The notes: generated from the sequence alone by a model not told the origin. A stretch of DNA of 64,000 nucleotides from Diphasiastrum complanatum (GCA_029204225.1 CM055110.1:1172675-1236674); one strand, 5' to 3'; positions 1-12,455 are shown, counted from the first letter of the stretch. Numbers and translations: made by a program.

Positions 1-2
1 AG

Positions 3-1108
3 TACATTCTGACATCTGTGGACCTTTCAACGTGATCTCAGTAGGAGGCTCAAAATATTATATTACATTTATTGATGATTATAGTAAGTTTGTCAGAGTC
101 TATTTTATTCACAATAAATCAGAAGCATTTGACAAATTCATTGAGTATGTGAATTGGACAGAAAGATGCACATAAAGTAAAGTGAAGCAGATCAAAATAG
201 ATTGGGGTGGAGAATACATCTCAAATCGATTCATTGACTTCTGCAATGATCATGGAATCATTCACAGAAAAATTGCATCTTACACACCGCAGCACAATAG
301 TGTTCTAGAAAGAAAGAACAGAACTCTAATGGAAGCTGCCAGATGCATGATGGCCTATTCAAAGGCTCCAAGAGTGTTGTGGGCTGAAGCAGTAGCTACA
401 GCTGCTTACATTCAGAACAGGACAAGAAAATTCGATGTTCTCCACACGACACCACACGAATTATGGTGGGGTAAAAAACCCAATCTGACTCACATCCGAA
501 TCTTTGGCTGTGTAGCTTATGCACATATTCTTGATAAACTTTGAAAGAAGCTTGATGAGAAAGCAGAACAAGGATATCTTGAAGGATATGACAATAATTC
601 ATCATATTACAGAGTCTAGTCCTTGGAAGACAATACTATTCTGCCAACTGTGAAAGAGGTAGCAGAGGACGAACACTCAGACAAAGATGTTCAAGTCACA
701 TCTCATTCGAGTGACGAATCAGAAGAAGAAAGATTCACGAGTCAGCCTACTGCTACAATACCTGTAAATCGAAATGGTGTTATACTTAGCAGAGCTAATA
801 AAGGCAAGAGCATTACAGTTCTAGGAGGATCTCCTAGAAGGTCGACAAGAGAGCAAAGAGCACTAGCAAGATTTATGCCAAGTAGCTCAGCTTCTACGTC
901 AGAAGAGTTTTGTGGATTCAGTGGTGAACCACAGGCATTCGAGGAGGCAATTGAATGTCCAGAGAAGGACAAATGGATCTAAGCCATGAATGAGGAGATG
1001 GAATCCATGAGGAAGAATCAAGTATGGACGTTGCAGCCATTACTAGATAAATGAAAGACTATGAAATGCAAGTGGGTATATAGGCTGAAGTATGGACCGG
1101 AGGGAGAT
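3..1108 (+). pseudogene. Ty1/copia pol relic A (integrase to start of RT)
   Basis: The left edge of the window is already inside a copia integrase. Readable pieces include HSDICGPF (first catalytic Asp), KIDWGGEYIS (second Asp) and VLERKNRTL (catalytic Glu), so the DDE core is recognisable. Next comes the integrase C-terminal part (IRIFGCVAYAH), an acidic linker with RRSTREQRA, and the start of RT (KDKWI, stop, AMNEEM, then KCKWVYRLKYGPEGD). Stops at about 180, 542, 620, 980 and 1052 break the frame. The match ends abruptly after YGPEGD, where [10 protein letters not shown] would be expected. The copia pieces at 12.8-14.7 kb are close relatives, with shared wording such as SSASTSEEFCGFS. This is a dead fragment; family assignment is secure. 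Confidence 0.9.
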
Positions 1109-1145
1109 GCAAACAATGCCGAATAAAGAGGTCGGTAAGAGTCCA
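1109..1145 (+). repeat. 37-bp exact repeat (copy 1 of 2)
   Basis: Exactly at the 3' breakpoint of copia relic A lies a 37-bp word beginning GCAAACAATGCCG and ending AAGAGTCCA. The same word occurs at 7515-7551, where it directly precedes a 0.93-kb inverted repeat. Outside the 37 bp the contexts differ. It may be a remnant of an unrecognised element end, or filler DNA copied during repair. Confidence 0.75.
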
Positions 1146-1297
1146 CTAAAAGGAAGGATAAGAAATTTACCAATGAGGCATCTTCCAATTCTAATTCTAA
1201 GAAACCCAAACACCACTCTAATAAACATCAAGGTGGCAAGAAGTGCCTAGTGGAAGTTCGCAAGAAGAATCTTTGCTTCAAGTGCAATGGAGAGGGT
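1146..1297 (+). pseudogene. Retroelement gag fragment with zinc-knuckle start
   Basis: One plus-strand frame reads a Lys/Asn/Ser-rich stretch (TKRKDKKFTNEASSNS, KKPKHHSNKHQGGKK) followed by KKNLCFKCNGEGC. This looks like the basic region and first two cysteines of a CCHC zinc knuckle from retroelement gag. The expected G-H-x4-C half is missing because the sequence runs into an LTR fragment. The fragment is too short to assign firmly to gypsy or copia. Confidence 0.45.
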
Positions 1298-1381
1298 TGT
1301 GAAGAATTGAGAAAGATTATCTATGTTAGATATAGGGGTCTTATATATATATTTTATATCAAGCATCTAGGTGTAAGATGT
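1298..1381 (+). mobile_element. LTR 5'-end fragment (same family as LTR of element G)
   Basis: Starts TGTGAAGAATTG and follows, with a few changes, the first ~80 bp of the LTR at 57493, including GATATAGGGGTCTTAT and CATCTAGGTGTAAGATG. It stops after GTAAGATGT and switches to unrelated sequence. It is a truncated second copy of that LTR family. Confidence 0.75.
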
Positions 1382-1416
1382 ATCATCAGCAGATCGGACT
1401 GACCCTACTTCCCTAG

Positions 1417-3206
1417 ATGGCATCAAGACAAATGAAAACCGAAGACAATGACGACCCTACCGCCCTAGATGGCATCAGGACAAATGAAAACCTAATCGAA
1501 GACAATGACGACAAAATTTCACAAGTCGTCGGGGCCGATACAACACAAGCCCCTGCCAGTGCCAGTGTACCAGCTGCTCCCACGGATCTAACGACGACGT
1601 ACCAAACTCTAGGAAAATACATCCTGGATGCGGTAGCGGCCAAAGCTATTTAGGAAAGCAGGGTACTACATTTGGCAACGAGTAACACACAGTTGCGAGC
1701 AGACCTCACCAAGCTGCAGCAAGAGCTGATTTTGGCTCAGCAACACGAACAAGCAGGGCACCAAGAGATTGCCAAGCTACAGCATAAGGAGGAGGGCCTA
1801 AACAAATATATTCAAAGCCTCTCCAAAGCGCTGACTGAGGCCTCCACAAAGGTGCGGGAGTTTCAAGCTGAAGCATCCCAACGGCTTGCCCCCATCCAAG
1901 TGCAAATTACACTTTTGGAAGCAGAGAACACGCGCCTGGGGACAGAGGTCAAAGCATTACAAGACGAAAAGCTCACCTGGTTAGCTCAATTTGCACCGGA
2001 CACAAGGCCGCTTTCCCAATCAGAGATGAATTTTCTACGGCGTCAGGTGCAGATTTATAGCCAAACCCTTAACAGCTATCAGGCAGAGTTCAATAAGTAT
2101 CGGGCAAGCGCAACGCAAGAGCTCGCTCAGGCCAAGCAAGCCCTCAAGACATGCCAACAATACATGGAAACGAAGGCCCAACCCACCCCCGTGGTAATTC
2201 CACTGCCACCTAATTTTGACGCTGCACAAACTAGTACCAGCCAAGATCAGAGCCAGCAGGCAGCAAGGGGTTTCAACCAGATCAAGGGTCCGAAGGCCAA
2301 GACCAAGGACAGACAGATACGGCTGCTGAGACGCGAGACCAGAGCCAAGGCGCAACCACTAGCCAAGGCCAAGCAACATCATTCCAGCCGGGCCTTCCGA
2401 AGACCGAAGTCCGTGGAGGAGAACAATGAATTTTTATCCAAATATCCCCACGAGTCATCAAGAGGCAGCTATCATTTTCAGCTCAGACCATCAAGGAAAA
2501 AGAACTGCAAGCCTTACCCGCCCTCCAACCAGAACCGGACTGGCGACAATAGTTATTTGAGAGAGACCCTGCGGCCATCAGGGCTTATGTGACGAGTCCG
2601 CAACAGTTACGGGTGAACGCGCATTTCCTGCCATGTCCAAGAAGATTCAAATGGGCGAAATGCGGCACTCTTCTAGACCAGCTGGCCAATTATCAAATCC
2701 GAATATGGGTGGACTACGGATGTAGACGCCAGAAGGGCTCTCTCCGCATTCACCAGTCACTACATCAATTGCCCCAATTCCACAGTCCGCGCGGCAGCCA
2801 CTTACGTTCGGGACTTAGAATATTTAATGGGCATTGAAACAAAATGGAATGATTTTCTTCCCTCCATATTTTTTAATCCAAATATGACGCTAGATTTCGA
2901 CAAAGTCGAAGACCAGGTGCCAGTCGCTCGCGTATATGGTATGCATTCCTTGGAGATCTCTGGACGAAACGATTCCAAGCATGGGTGGATCAGGAATGGC
3001 TGTCAAGAGTCCACAAGTCCTTCCACACGCCAAAGGACTCGAAGAAACTGGACCGTCTCAACTTCATGGAAGACGTTACGGGCTATCTGATCCACCAGAG
3101 GCGGTCCAAGAGAACGCTATACTAAACCGGCAGAGTGCCGAGGGACCGGCACTACTTCAGGCCGTGGGTCCTATTGGGGGTATTCCCAACAAATGTAAAT
3201 AAATAA
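1417..3206 (+). pseudogene. Gag-like coiled-coil reading frame, broken
   Basis: A GC-richer stretch with long open frames and no recognised family. From 1417 the frame gives an acidic N-terminus, a TAG at 1651, then a long Gln/Ala/Lys/Glu-rich helical region to about residue 250 that looks like coiled coil (for example LTKLQQELILAQQHEQAG). Near 2280 the coding sense seems to move to another frame (GQDQGQTDTAAET, then KELQALPALQPEPDW). From about 2700 it moves to a third frame (DARRALSAFTSHYINC, YVRDLEYLMG) that continues to the stop near 3206. No zinc knuckle, protease or RT follows; an LTR-like repeat follows instead. Inference: gag or gag-like ORF of a non-autonomous LTR element. A decayed host coiled-coil gene or a pararetrovirus fragment is not excluded. 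Confidence 0.45.
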
Positions 3207-3224
3207 AGTCCTCCAAAATGTGTT

Positions 3225-3670
3225 GCGAGGGCATGGCATCCTGCGTGTATAAGCCCATGGCCCAATGAGCACGCAATTAAAGTTGTAAATGAAATAAACT
3301 TGACTTGGGCCTTGGAATTAAAATAAAACTAGAGGCCCAATGTCATTTTTAGACTTAGAGATTACTTTTTAGAGTTGGGTCCAAATTGGGACTCACATGA
3401 ATCTTGTGATTTCTAATGTACTTTTTGTGGACCCTTGGATCAAGTTGGGTCCAAGATGAATGGACAGGATCATTGTGAATATTAGCCAATAGGATTGAGG
3501 GGCAAGGGCCTTCCTCATTTTATAAAAAGGCACCATTTGTACACTATTTCCATGCTTAATGAGAAGGAAGAAACTCTACCAATTTTGGAAGAGAAGCATC
3601 CTCATTTGCAATTCAATGCTTGCTATTGCTCTTGTTGTTTCCATTTGCTTTCAAGTTCATGTTTGTTGGT
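3225..3670 (+). mobile_element. LTR-like repeat, copy 1
   Basis: Matches 17092-17590 in the same orientation, about 14 kb away. Shared blocks include GCATGGCATC, AAGCCCAT..CCCAATGAG, GACTTGGGCCTTG and CAAGGGCCT. It contains a plant core promoter: a CCAAT box at about 3485 and TATAAAAAGG at 3521-3530. LTR identity is inferred from the promoter and the repetition; TG/CA ends and target-site duplications were not resolved. Confidence 0.55.
3482..3530 (+). promoter_or_regulatory. CCAAT and TATA boxes of LTR-like repeat
   Basis: AGCCAATAGG lies about 35 bp upstream of TATAAAAAGG. Copy 2 keeps both parts (CCAAT near 17400, AATAAAAAG near 17435). Conservation of the pair supports a real promoter in the repeat. 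Confidence 0.5.
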
Positions 3671-4051
3671 TTCAATAGTTTAAGTTTCTCCTTTAGCAAG
3701 TACAATGTGCATTTGAGCTAACCTCCACCCTCACTCTCTTTCTCTTCCCTTCTCAATCTCTTCCTCTCCATTCCCTCTCTTCAACCAAGACCATGATGAA
3801 TGTTAGTGTAGAGGAGTAGAGTTAAAGAGGAGTAGTATAGTGGTGAGTACAGCTAAGGGAGAAAGTAGGCAACTAACTAAAAGTAGCATCTATGCTTAGT
3901 TAGGTATATATCCAGTAATCTAGCCTTTGTTGACAAGCGGAAGGGCTATACTACGAGAGATCTTCGACCCCACAGAGAGGTGTCATGGCAAGCATAAACC
4001 AAGGAGTTTGGCTATTTGATACACGGATAGACATAGTATCTTTGCTAAAAG

Positions 4052-4102
4052 GTAATGGCACACACACAACACACACATAACACACACACAACACATGCAC
4101 AT

Positions 4103-4133
<31 letters not shown>

Positions 4134-4214
4134 AAGCCATCAGGGCATGCACACGCACGCGCACGCACGCACACACGCACACGCACGCATGCATGCACGC
4201 GCGCATGCCCACCA
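4052..4214. repeat. (CA)n/(CG) alternating purine-pyrimidine tract
   Basis: Imperfect CA repeats grade into CACGCACGCGCACGCATGCA. Almost every step alternates purine and pyrimidine, so Z-DNA is possible. The open frames across it are only HTHTHT or CVCVCV translations. Confidence 0.9.
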
Positions 4215-4439
4215 TTGCCTGTCAACGATGGGCACTCGCAACTAGTCTATATAGTATAAAACTATTTTAGAGAGAGAGTGTGTGTTTTTGCCATCGAAAT
4301 TGTCACGTTGTGCCTGTGAAAAATGTCACGCTCTGCCCGCGAAACATGTCACCCATTTTACAAAAAGAAAAGCTAAAAAAACGTTTGCAAAAAAATTGTA
4401 AAAAATAACAAATAGTAGCCATTTATTTTTCTTTTTTTT

Positions 4440-4482
4440 AGCGTGCGCGCGTGCACGCACGCACACACACACACACACACAA
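4440..4482. repeat. GCGTGCGC / (CA)n short tract
   Basis: GCGTGCGCGCGTGCACGCAC followed by about ten CA units. This is the second alternating tract within 300 bp. Confidence 0.9.
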
Positions 4483-4585
4483 GTAGATTTCAAAATCCCC
4501 CCCCCCATCTCCCTCCATTCTCATTCCTCCATTGATGATGCACCTTGTCCTCCATCCTCATTCTTCCATAGTGCACAATCGTCCA

Positions 4586-5493
<908 letters not shown>

Positions 5494-7514
5494 GTTGACA
5501 ATCAGCACCTTGTGGCACTGATTTTTAGCACGTATGAGATTTTCAAACTAGAATCATTTGAATATTTTCTTTCATCACAAGGAAATCCAAAAGAGAGCAG
5601 ATCAAAGAAGCATCTACTAACAACATCATTTTGCGAATGCCAGCCAAGTTTGTAACAAGGCAAGGCATAGTAAAGATCAATCCACTGAAGTGTGTGAGCA
5701 GCCAGAGATAATCAACACTTGGTAACTAATGGAAGGCCTTGAGGAGGATAGCTCACGCACTAATCCAACAACCACAGAGAAATCAGCGCAATATGGTCGA
5801 TCCTTATCTCTCTCTACTCTATATTCGCTTCGTAAGATAGACGCAATATTAAGAGTAATATATAAGAGTAAGATAGATGTAGTATTAAGAGGAGAAAACA
5901 AACATGTTGGAAGATTTACCCCCTACCTCTGACTCTGAGGAGACTAGAATTTGTTTGAGAGACTTTGAGATATTATCCTCCATTGAGGTAGTACTAGAGC
6001 AGTTTTCAGAGGACGATTGATTTTCGTTGATGTATGTTGGCAGCGACAAAGCTTGCTCTTCAGATACAGATAGTTCTTCAGAAAGCAATTATGATCCGAG
6101 TGGATTAGATCGAGAAAATGCAAAGCTTCTCAGTCTATCGAGCTACTTTCCGGAGACCAGAGACTGGTTGGACACTAGGATGGATCCAAGAGACAACCTC
6201 TCAAAAACATTCTACTCAGGACTGTCCTGAAATGAATCTATTACCAGTATATGCCTATCAACTTAGAGACGATGGTATACTGCACTCGGTAGATGTTGTG
6301 GATGTGGAGAAAAACATCATTGAGCCGAGTGTCCACATCGAGGGGATCCATCAACATTCGAATCCTGTTGTGCACAATGCGGAGTTAATCATCCATGCTG
6401 AGATTGCCCGATGAGAAATTCACAAATAGCCAAAAGGCATTTGGCTTATGTAGATCAATATGCTAATTTTCATATCCTCTATTTCTCTCATTTCTCCTCC
6501 TCTCCATCTCCTTGACACTTCTACAATCTCTCTTCCATCTCCTTGATCTGCTCCACTTTCGTTCGTTGTCTTATCCATGGAATGCAATGGTGAAGATTGG
6601 TTTTTATGTTATTAGTTCTTGTAAGCTATTTCATGGTGTTTGCTTTTTTCATGCTAGTTTGGTGTAGGATGCATCTTTTCGGCTCCGTTGGATCGAACCT
6701 GCCGCTATACTACCGACACTCTGAGCATCCTTGTTGACATGACAAGGTTTGGCTTAACACTGATTTATCACATTAAGATGCCAAATAGCTATAACATACA
6801 ACTTTGCTATAGTCCATTATTTTGTTTTAAAGCAAAAAGTGAAAGTGTGTATAGTCTCGTAGGTATCAGGATACTTCCGTACCATATTGACCCCAAAGAC
6901 TATTACCATAGTCTTGTACGAGTGTGGTAGGTATTGAGCATATCCATGATTTCTAGTTCCACTATACATACACTTTAACTCATGAATATGAGCAAGGGTT
7001 ATTACCATTTATGTAGGTAGGGTTTCTTATATAGGGTTTTATATATGTCGTATGATATGTTATTAATTTTGGATTTTTCCCGCATCATTATTTCTTGTAC
7101 TTTAGTTGAATAAAGCGTCTTACAAAATGTCATAGAGTACACATCAATCATTTCACATAATCTTAAACAGTTATGGAGTATAAAGGATTTTCTTATTTCA
7201 TATCATCATACATACATATCCAAGTGTATGAGATTTCTTTTGGAGTCATACTTATAGTAGATTTTTCTTGAGAGGTCGACATGATCGTTACTTCCACTTG
7301 GTTTCCGCACAAGTCCTAATATCATTATGGTTATCGAGCCACGAGTTCCAAGTCATCATCATACATCTTTTTGAAAATACAATGTTTCGAGACAAGCCAT
7401 AATACATGTGGAGGGTTTATTCTTCAAGAGCAACGTGTTTCTTAATCTCTAAGAAACCAATATTAAGCAATAATCATACGTTCTTTGCCATACCTACATT
7501 TTTCTTTATTATAA
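5494..7514. other. No recognisable gene
   Basis: Short open frames (for example 5729-5932, 6027-6230 and 6118-6414) have no family signature and overlap in several frames. Phrases such as CATATCCATG and GTACCATATTGACCC recur in variant form near 8990-9310, suggesting old repeat DNA. Confidence 0.5.
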
Positions 7515-7551
7515 GCAAACAATGCCGAATAAAGAGGTCGGTAAGAGTCCA
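7515..7551 (+). repeat. 37-bp exact repeat (copy 2 of 2)
   Basis: Same 37-bp word as 1109-1145. It ends five bases before the border of the 0.93-kb inverted repeat, so it may mark a junction or element end. Confidence 0.75.
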
Positions 7552-7556
7552 TGCTA

Positions 7557-8484
7557 CACGAGAGTTGATCTTATTTGGTGTGGTAGATTATGCTCCATGT
7601 TGTAACCATGTAGAACGAGGGTGCCCATATAGTGTATGCATGGGAGCATTCATCATCAAGAAATTAGCTTATTTGATACAAGAGGACAACAACCCTTTGC
7701 TGGTCATAGTAACTACAATATAGTGTGTGATAATCATGCAAACATCGACCAATATGCTGTGGAAAATTAAGCATAAACATGCGTAGATCCATTCTATCTG
7801 GCAGCGCTACTAAAAGCACAAAGTATGATGCTAAATCATACATAAAATGATTGCAAGACAGCAAACAACTATTATTGCCACCTATTCCATATCAGAGACA
7901 ACAAGCAATAGGTTTAATCCTTGCTTATATTAACCAAAGAAGCAATGCTTTCATCATAGAGGCAAAGTAGTCATTCTTTGGAAGAGAAATTAGCTCACAA
8001 GCCAGATTGTTGGCCACCGGCTAGTTTCCAAGTGTATGAAATGAGCACCGACATCCATTGAAAGGGAGTGCACTTCAGCGTTCAAGCCTGGCCTTGATTA
8101 TCCACTCTTTGTCGCAAACCAATGTCACATCAAGAAGGCAAGAGTCACGTCGCTCATGATGAATGAGGAAGAGAGAAAGAGAGAGAAGGTGGAGGTAGGT
8201 CACTGGCCCTTCATCCTTATATACTTTTTTTTGGACTAAAAGAAGCACAAGGTAAAGTGAGTGCTCACCATTACATTAAGACCCCTAACATTGAATCTTA
8301 ACTGTTGAGTTATGAAACTTTAGGTTCAAGTTAGTTATATAAGATCTAAACCCCAAAAAAATTAATTAGCATATAGTTCTCACATGTTTATTAAACTTAC
8401 AAAAGTGGTTTTTGTTGGTGCACTTGACGGAGTCAGAAAAAGAGCTTATAATGGGATATCTATTATAGTAACATGGAGTCCATG
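7557..8484 (-). mobile_element. 0.93-kb inverted repeat, copy 1 (LTR-like)
   Basis: Reverse-complement match to 17855-18785 over nearly all its length with scattered differences. The inner border is CACGAGAGTTGATC. The outer border is the palindrome CATGGAGTCCATG, followed by about nine bases of GA. On the minus strand it contains CCAGTGACC preceded by a TATATAAGG-type TATA box, so the repeat is probably a promoter-bearing LTR. No coding sequence is seen. Confidence 0.8.
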
Positions 8485-9910
8485 AGAGAGAGATCCAAGA
8501 CTGCACTTAGTTTCTCTTGAAAAAGCAAGATTGAAGCCCTTTGAAGCCTTTATTCATAATCCAACAAGATAAAATATAGCTGAAAAGGAAAACACAGTAC
8601 TAGAAAGCACCATAAAGCATAACCACTTTCAAGACGTCCAGCTGATACCTGGAACCATCCCACAAAACAAAACCGCTCAAGTTAGTTCAGTGAGGAAGAC
8701 ATGTGTCATAGCTGAACGATAGTTGTTATTCATGTCCAAAAGAAGTTATACTACTTAACAACTTTAAATAGCAGTTTAAAACATAGTCCAGTCTTTCCAA
8801 ATATATGATATTTTAGTGATAGGCCAAGCCGTTATATCACCGTATCAGGGCAAGTGCCATACTGATCAGCTTATGGTCAATTGGTCTGTATCAGTTCGTT
8901 TTAACCAAAAAAGAGTATAAACAATTTAAACCGTTTTGAGTTTTACTTAGCCAAAAGACCTGGTGTGAACATGTGTGCTGGTATCAGAGCAAATCCATGC
9001 TATATTGACCCAAGTGACCCTTATGAAGTAAGGTATGTCACGCACTACTGTCCATACTCCTGAGCATATCCATGCTTTCTAGTTGTATCTCACCAAGAGC
9101 CTAAAGTAATGCTGACATGGGTGAGGTAAAGTTTTACCATGAATGTTATATTTGAGTGACATAACATCCACGGTACTAGGACACTGTGTAGGAAAGATGC
9201 GATTAATACTTAGTAAGAGACTGCCAATGTTTATACTAGGTATTAGGGCAGATCCGTGCCATTCTAATCCTTTAGTAGAAACTACGATTCTTACGCATAT
9301 CCATGCTGTCTAAGATCGTGTTATTGGAGTCCTTACTGTTACTTTCAGTGACCAAGTCTTATTTCGAGGTGCTTTAGTTCGACTTAAATGTGGTCTTATG
9401 TCGTTTCTTTTTTCGAAAAAGGAAAAAAAAATTCAGAAAAGAAAAAGTGAACCTGTGTAGAAGAGTGATATACCATAGAATATATGGAACCGAACCTACC
9501 ATACTTACCAAAGTTGTGAAGAGTTTGTTCAAACTCAGAAAGTATACCTGAATGGTTGTAGATGTAGCTTCTTGAGAAGCATCCATAGTTGTTTTAAGCG
9601 AGGGAATTCTTTTTCTTTTGGATCATAGAAAAGCCAAAAGACACACTTTTTAGCGTATAGCTACAGAGAGTTACGGAAAAATCATTTACAAGACATCTTC
9701 TGAGTACGATAGTTAGCCAGAGATCCGGTTGGTGCCATACCTTGAGATAACGAGTAATGGGTTCAAAAATGAACCAAGAAGTAGCCGGAACAATATGATG
9801 AAACTACAGCATGAGATATCATTAGTTTCATACTTGTGAGATTAAAGATATGTGAACACTTTAAAGAGAGCACATATGTCACCAAAATTAAGCTTAAATG
9901 TATCCAACCA
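8485..9910. other. Non-coding, degenerate retroelement-like sequence
   Basis: No gene is seen. TGGTATCAGAGC at 8979-8990 equals the usual plant initiator-Met primer site but lacks a CA-ending LTR directly before it. Variants of the phrase around it recur near 6860 and 9237, so it may be part of an old repeat rather than a working PBS. Confidence 0.45.
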
Positions 9911-10433
9911 TCCATCGCTGGCTGGAGGAGGATACTTATGCAAAATGTATATGAAAAAATAGTATCAGTATATGGTCCATCGCTAGGCAGGCAACCAATG
10001 ATCACTCTAAAGTATCAGACCATGACAAGAAAGTGTTCATCCTATCCATTGTTGGACATCAAGGTATATATGTGTAGAATGGTGAGCACATGTAAGTCCA
10101 GTAAGCATATATTGTCCATCGCTGGATAGGAAATTAAAATATTCATTATTAACCACATCAAATGCCATAGGCAGTGATCTGCTGTCCATCGCTGGACAGC
10201 GACTAACCCATTCATTAAAGCATGTACAATATGTAAGTATGTAGAGGAGCCCTCCATCGTTGTCTTTCAAGCAAGATAGAGTAACTTGGTACTCAGAGAG
10301 ATGGTCAATATGCCATCATTGTCACCTGCACTTATGAAGGGTTATCAAATAAACGAAACTATCCATTGCTGCCTATTGAGGCAGGATGGACAATTTTACA
10401 TATCACAAAGTGCCATGGCTGTCCATCGTTGGA
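9911..10433. repeat. Ladder of TCCATCGCTGGA hairpin motifs
   Basis: A short dyad recurs at 9911, 9976, 10045, 10115, 10185, 10253, about 10313 (weak), 10362 and 10422. Steps are 65, 69, 70, 70, 68, about 60, about 49 and 60 bp. The best unit, GCTGTCCATCGCTGGACAGC at 10181-10200, has perfect 8-bp arms around a TCGC loop. Spacers are mostly dissimilar, though some share ATTCATTA and ATGTAAGT. It looks like a decayed ~70-bp satellite in which the dyad has been kept best. Confidence 0.7.
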
Positions 10434-10789
10434 CTTCAATGCTTTTTTAACCTATCAAGGCTCCTTCACACCTTTGTGTGATGAGTAACTCATAAAGATG
10501 AAGGTTATCAAAGTACCATTACTACAAGAGTAGTGCAAAAGAGGAAAGAATGCATACCGTAAGAAAGCAAATCGTCGATCCGTGAGCAGGTAGGATGCAC
10601 TTTCAGCATGTGACAAAGGAGAGAACTTCTTCACCCATGTTGTAGAACCAAAGTGTCAAAAAAAGCATGCACGAATAGTGTCCAGTAGGGTAGCAGGCTG
10701 GAAGGTGGAGTGGGAGTGGGAAACTCAATTTCCCTCCAGTTTAAAAAAAAAAAAAAAAACCTTATTTAAGAGTATCATTTCAAGTTTTT
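10434..10789. other. No recognisable gene
   Basis: Nothing seen except a 19-bp A tract near 10742, close to the 3' end of the minus-strand Penelope-like relic. Confidence 0.5.
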
Positions 10790-12010
10790 AGTGGGAAACC
10801 CACTTAGTTAAGATGATATGACAGAGTTTATCTCTCATAAATCCATTTTTTTGAAAGGCATCAACCAGAATTCCAATCTCATTAATAAACGTCTCTTGTT
10901 TGTTATAACAATACATTGCGGCAATGACCTGTGAAACAATATCCTTATATGAATTATAGATTGGTCTATTCGAAGCCAGATGTATAAACTGTAAGTATGG
11001 AAAGGGTAGCTCTCTTCTTTTGTCAAATTTTGAAAGGCAAGTAAGGCTGGATTCTTGATTGAAGATAAAAGATATATTTAGAAAGCTGGTCTTGTTTCCC
11101 TCAATCACTTTTCTTTCTATTTCTAGAAAGTCTAAGGGATAGATCCAAAAAGGCTTTTCAGGGGTCCTCACCTGTGTGTTGTCCATAAAAAGTTTGATAT
11201 TACGGTTATTGATAAAGCAGATGCATCGATATATCTGAAAGAGTGTTGAAAGTCATTCATGAAAGCAGTCAGGTCTAATTTAGCAAATCTCTTAATAAAA
11301 AGTGCTTCAAAGAAGGACAGATACCAATTACACCATGCAGGTGAATAGGAAAAACCCATAGGAATACCTTGTACCTATCTCCAGGTTTTGTTCCCTAGTC
11401 TGACAATACAATTATCAATCAAGAAATCATTCCATTGATAGAGTAGGTTTATATCAAGAGTGTGCCATTCTTGTGATTGTTTTTTATTCCATGACCAACT
11501 GAAAATTTTGCGTAAGTGATTCCATTTAAAGTACATAAGATCATGTCTGGAATAGTTAAAGACGTATTTGATTGCCTTCTTCATAACAGTTTTTAATCCT
11601 TCTGGGCCACCTAAGGGTATTCTCGTAACATTTTGAGATATTCGTGACCACATAATGGTAATAAAAGATGGTAGATTTAGATAAAAATCCATGAATGACT
11701 CACATTGCCAATATAAAATCGTATCAGCTCTAAGGATACTCTTGTATGTATTCACCTTAAGGCCTGCACCTTCCATGACGAATGGTGACAGCATATCAAG
11801 AGCTCTTGTGAGAAATTTGGTAGGTTTCGTAAAGCAGCAGTCATGAGCATTGGTAATCCATCTAAAAGAGTCCTTGTGGGCTTTAAAGGTGCAGAGAAGG
11901 TAAGGTAGAGAATTATTGCCCAAGGAATTTTTTGGTAAAGAATAAGTGGAAATGTTCGTTATATATGACAAGGAATCCTCCACATATTGGTCATTAGGAA
12001 AAGGAGTAAA
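10790..12010 (-). pseudogene. Penelope-like (PLE) reverse transcriptase relic
   Basis: Minus-strand frames join into an RT unlike those of LTR elements. In order: LPYLLCTFKAHKDSF and RWITNA (N-terminal finger motif, like LP..K.HK...R), a long helical middle, GNKTWRQVQGIPMGFSYSP (RT motif with GIPMG..SP), FRYID (start of the catalytic box; the second Asp is lost or shifted by a frameshift near 11220), YPLDFLEIE, TSFLNISF, FDKRRELPFPYLQFI and SNRPIYNSYKDIVSQV. The FDKR..FPF....SN.P...Y...SQ series is how I remember RTs of Penelope-like and related non-LTR, non-LINE elements. The frame is interrupted at 11186-11375. No GIY-YIG endonuclease was found. PLEs are sparse in seed plants, so this is notable. 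RT is certain; the PLE subgroup is inference. Confidence 0.7.
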
Positions 12011-12230
12011 ATCTAGACTGTTAAGTCATTTTATGGCCAAATTTTGTGTGCAAATTGGGAACTCAATGGACCCCTTGGAAGTGCACCCTCCTACTAGGTC
12101 CCATTGCCCAAGTTGTGCTTGTATACTTTAATCCAAGACCAATAAAGTGATATGGTTCAAGGTTGAGGCCCAAGGTTTAGAAAAATAGCCAATACACCCA
12201 TGGCAATGACTTTCTAACACCTCAATAGGT
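12011..12230. other. Unassigned
   Basis: No gene seen. The sequence leads into the tandem duplication that follows. Confidence 0.4.
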
Positions 12231-12455
12231 TCCATACCTCCGACCAAGGCATAGACACCTACCTGCCCTTTACCAAGGACACTAGTACCTTAATCTAAAG
12301 GCACATACCCTTAATCCTAAGGTATCTCTTTTATCCAAGGTTAATTTTATTCCGTACCTCCGACCAAGGTATAGTCACTCGTCTGCCCTTATCCAAAGGC
12401 ACCTATCCTTAATTCTAAGGGTACCTCTTATCCAAGGGTAACTTGCCATTTAGCC
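12231..12455. repeat. 120-bp tandem duplication
   Basis: TACCTCCGACCAAGG recurs at a 120-bp step (units from 12231 and 12351). Both units contain CTGCCCTT..CCAA and runs such as CCTTAAT.CTAAGG. Divergence shows that the duplication is old. Confidence 0.75.

Noticed and set aside
4055-4270. His-Thr repeat open frame
   Set aside because: Product of the CA microsatellite.
9911-10433. CRISPR-like array
   Set aside because: Repeats are short, diverged and unevenly spaced, in a plant nuclear context with no cas genes.
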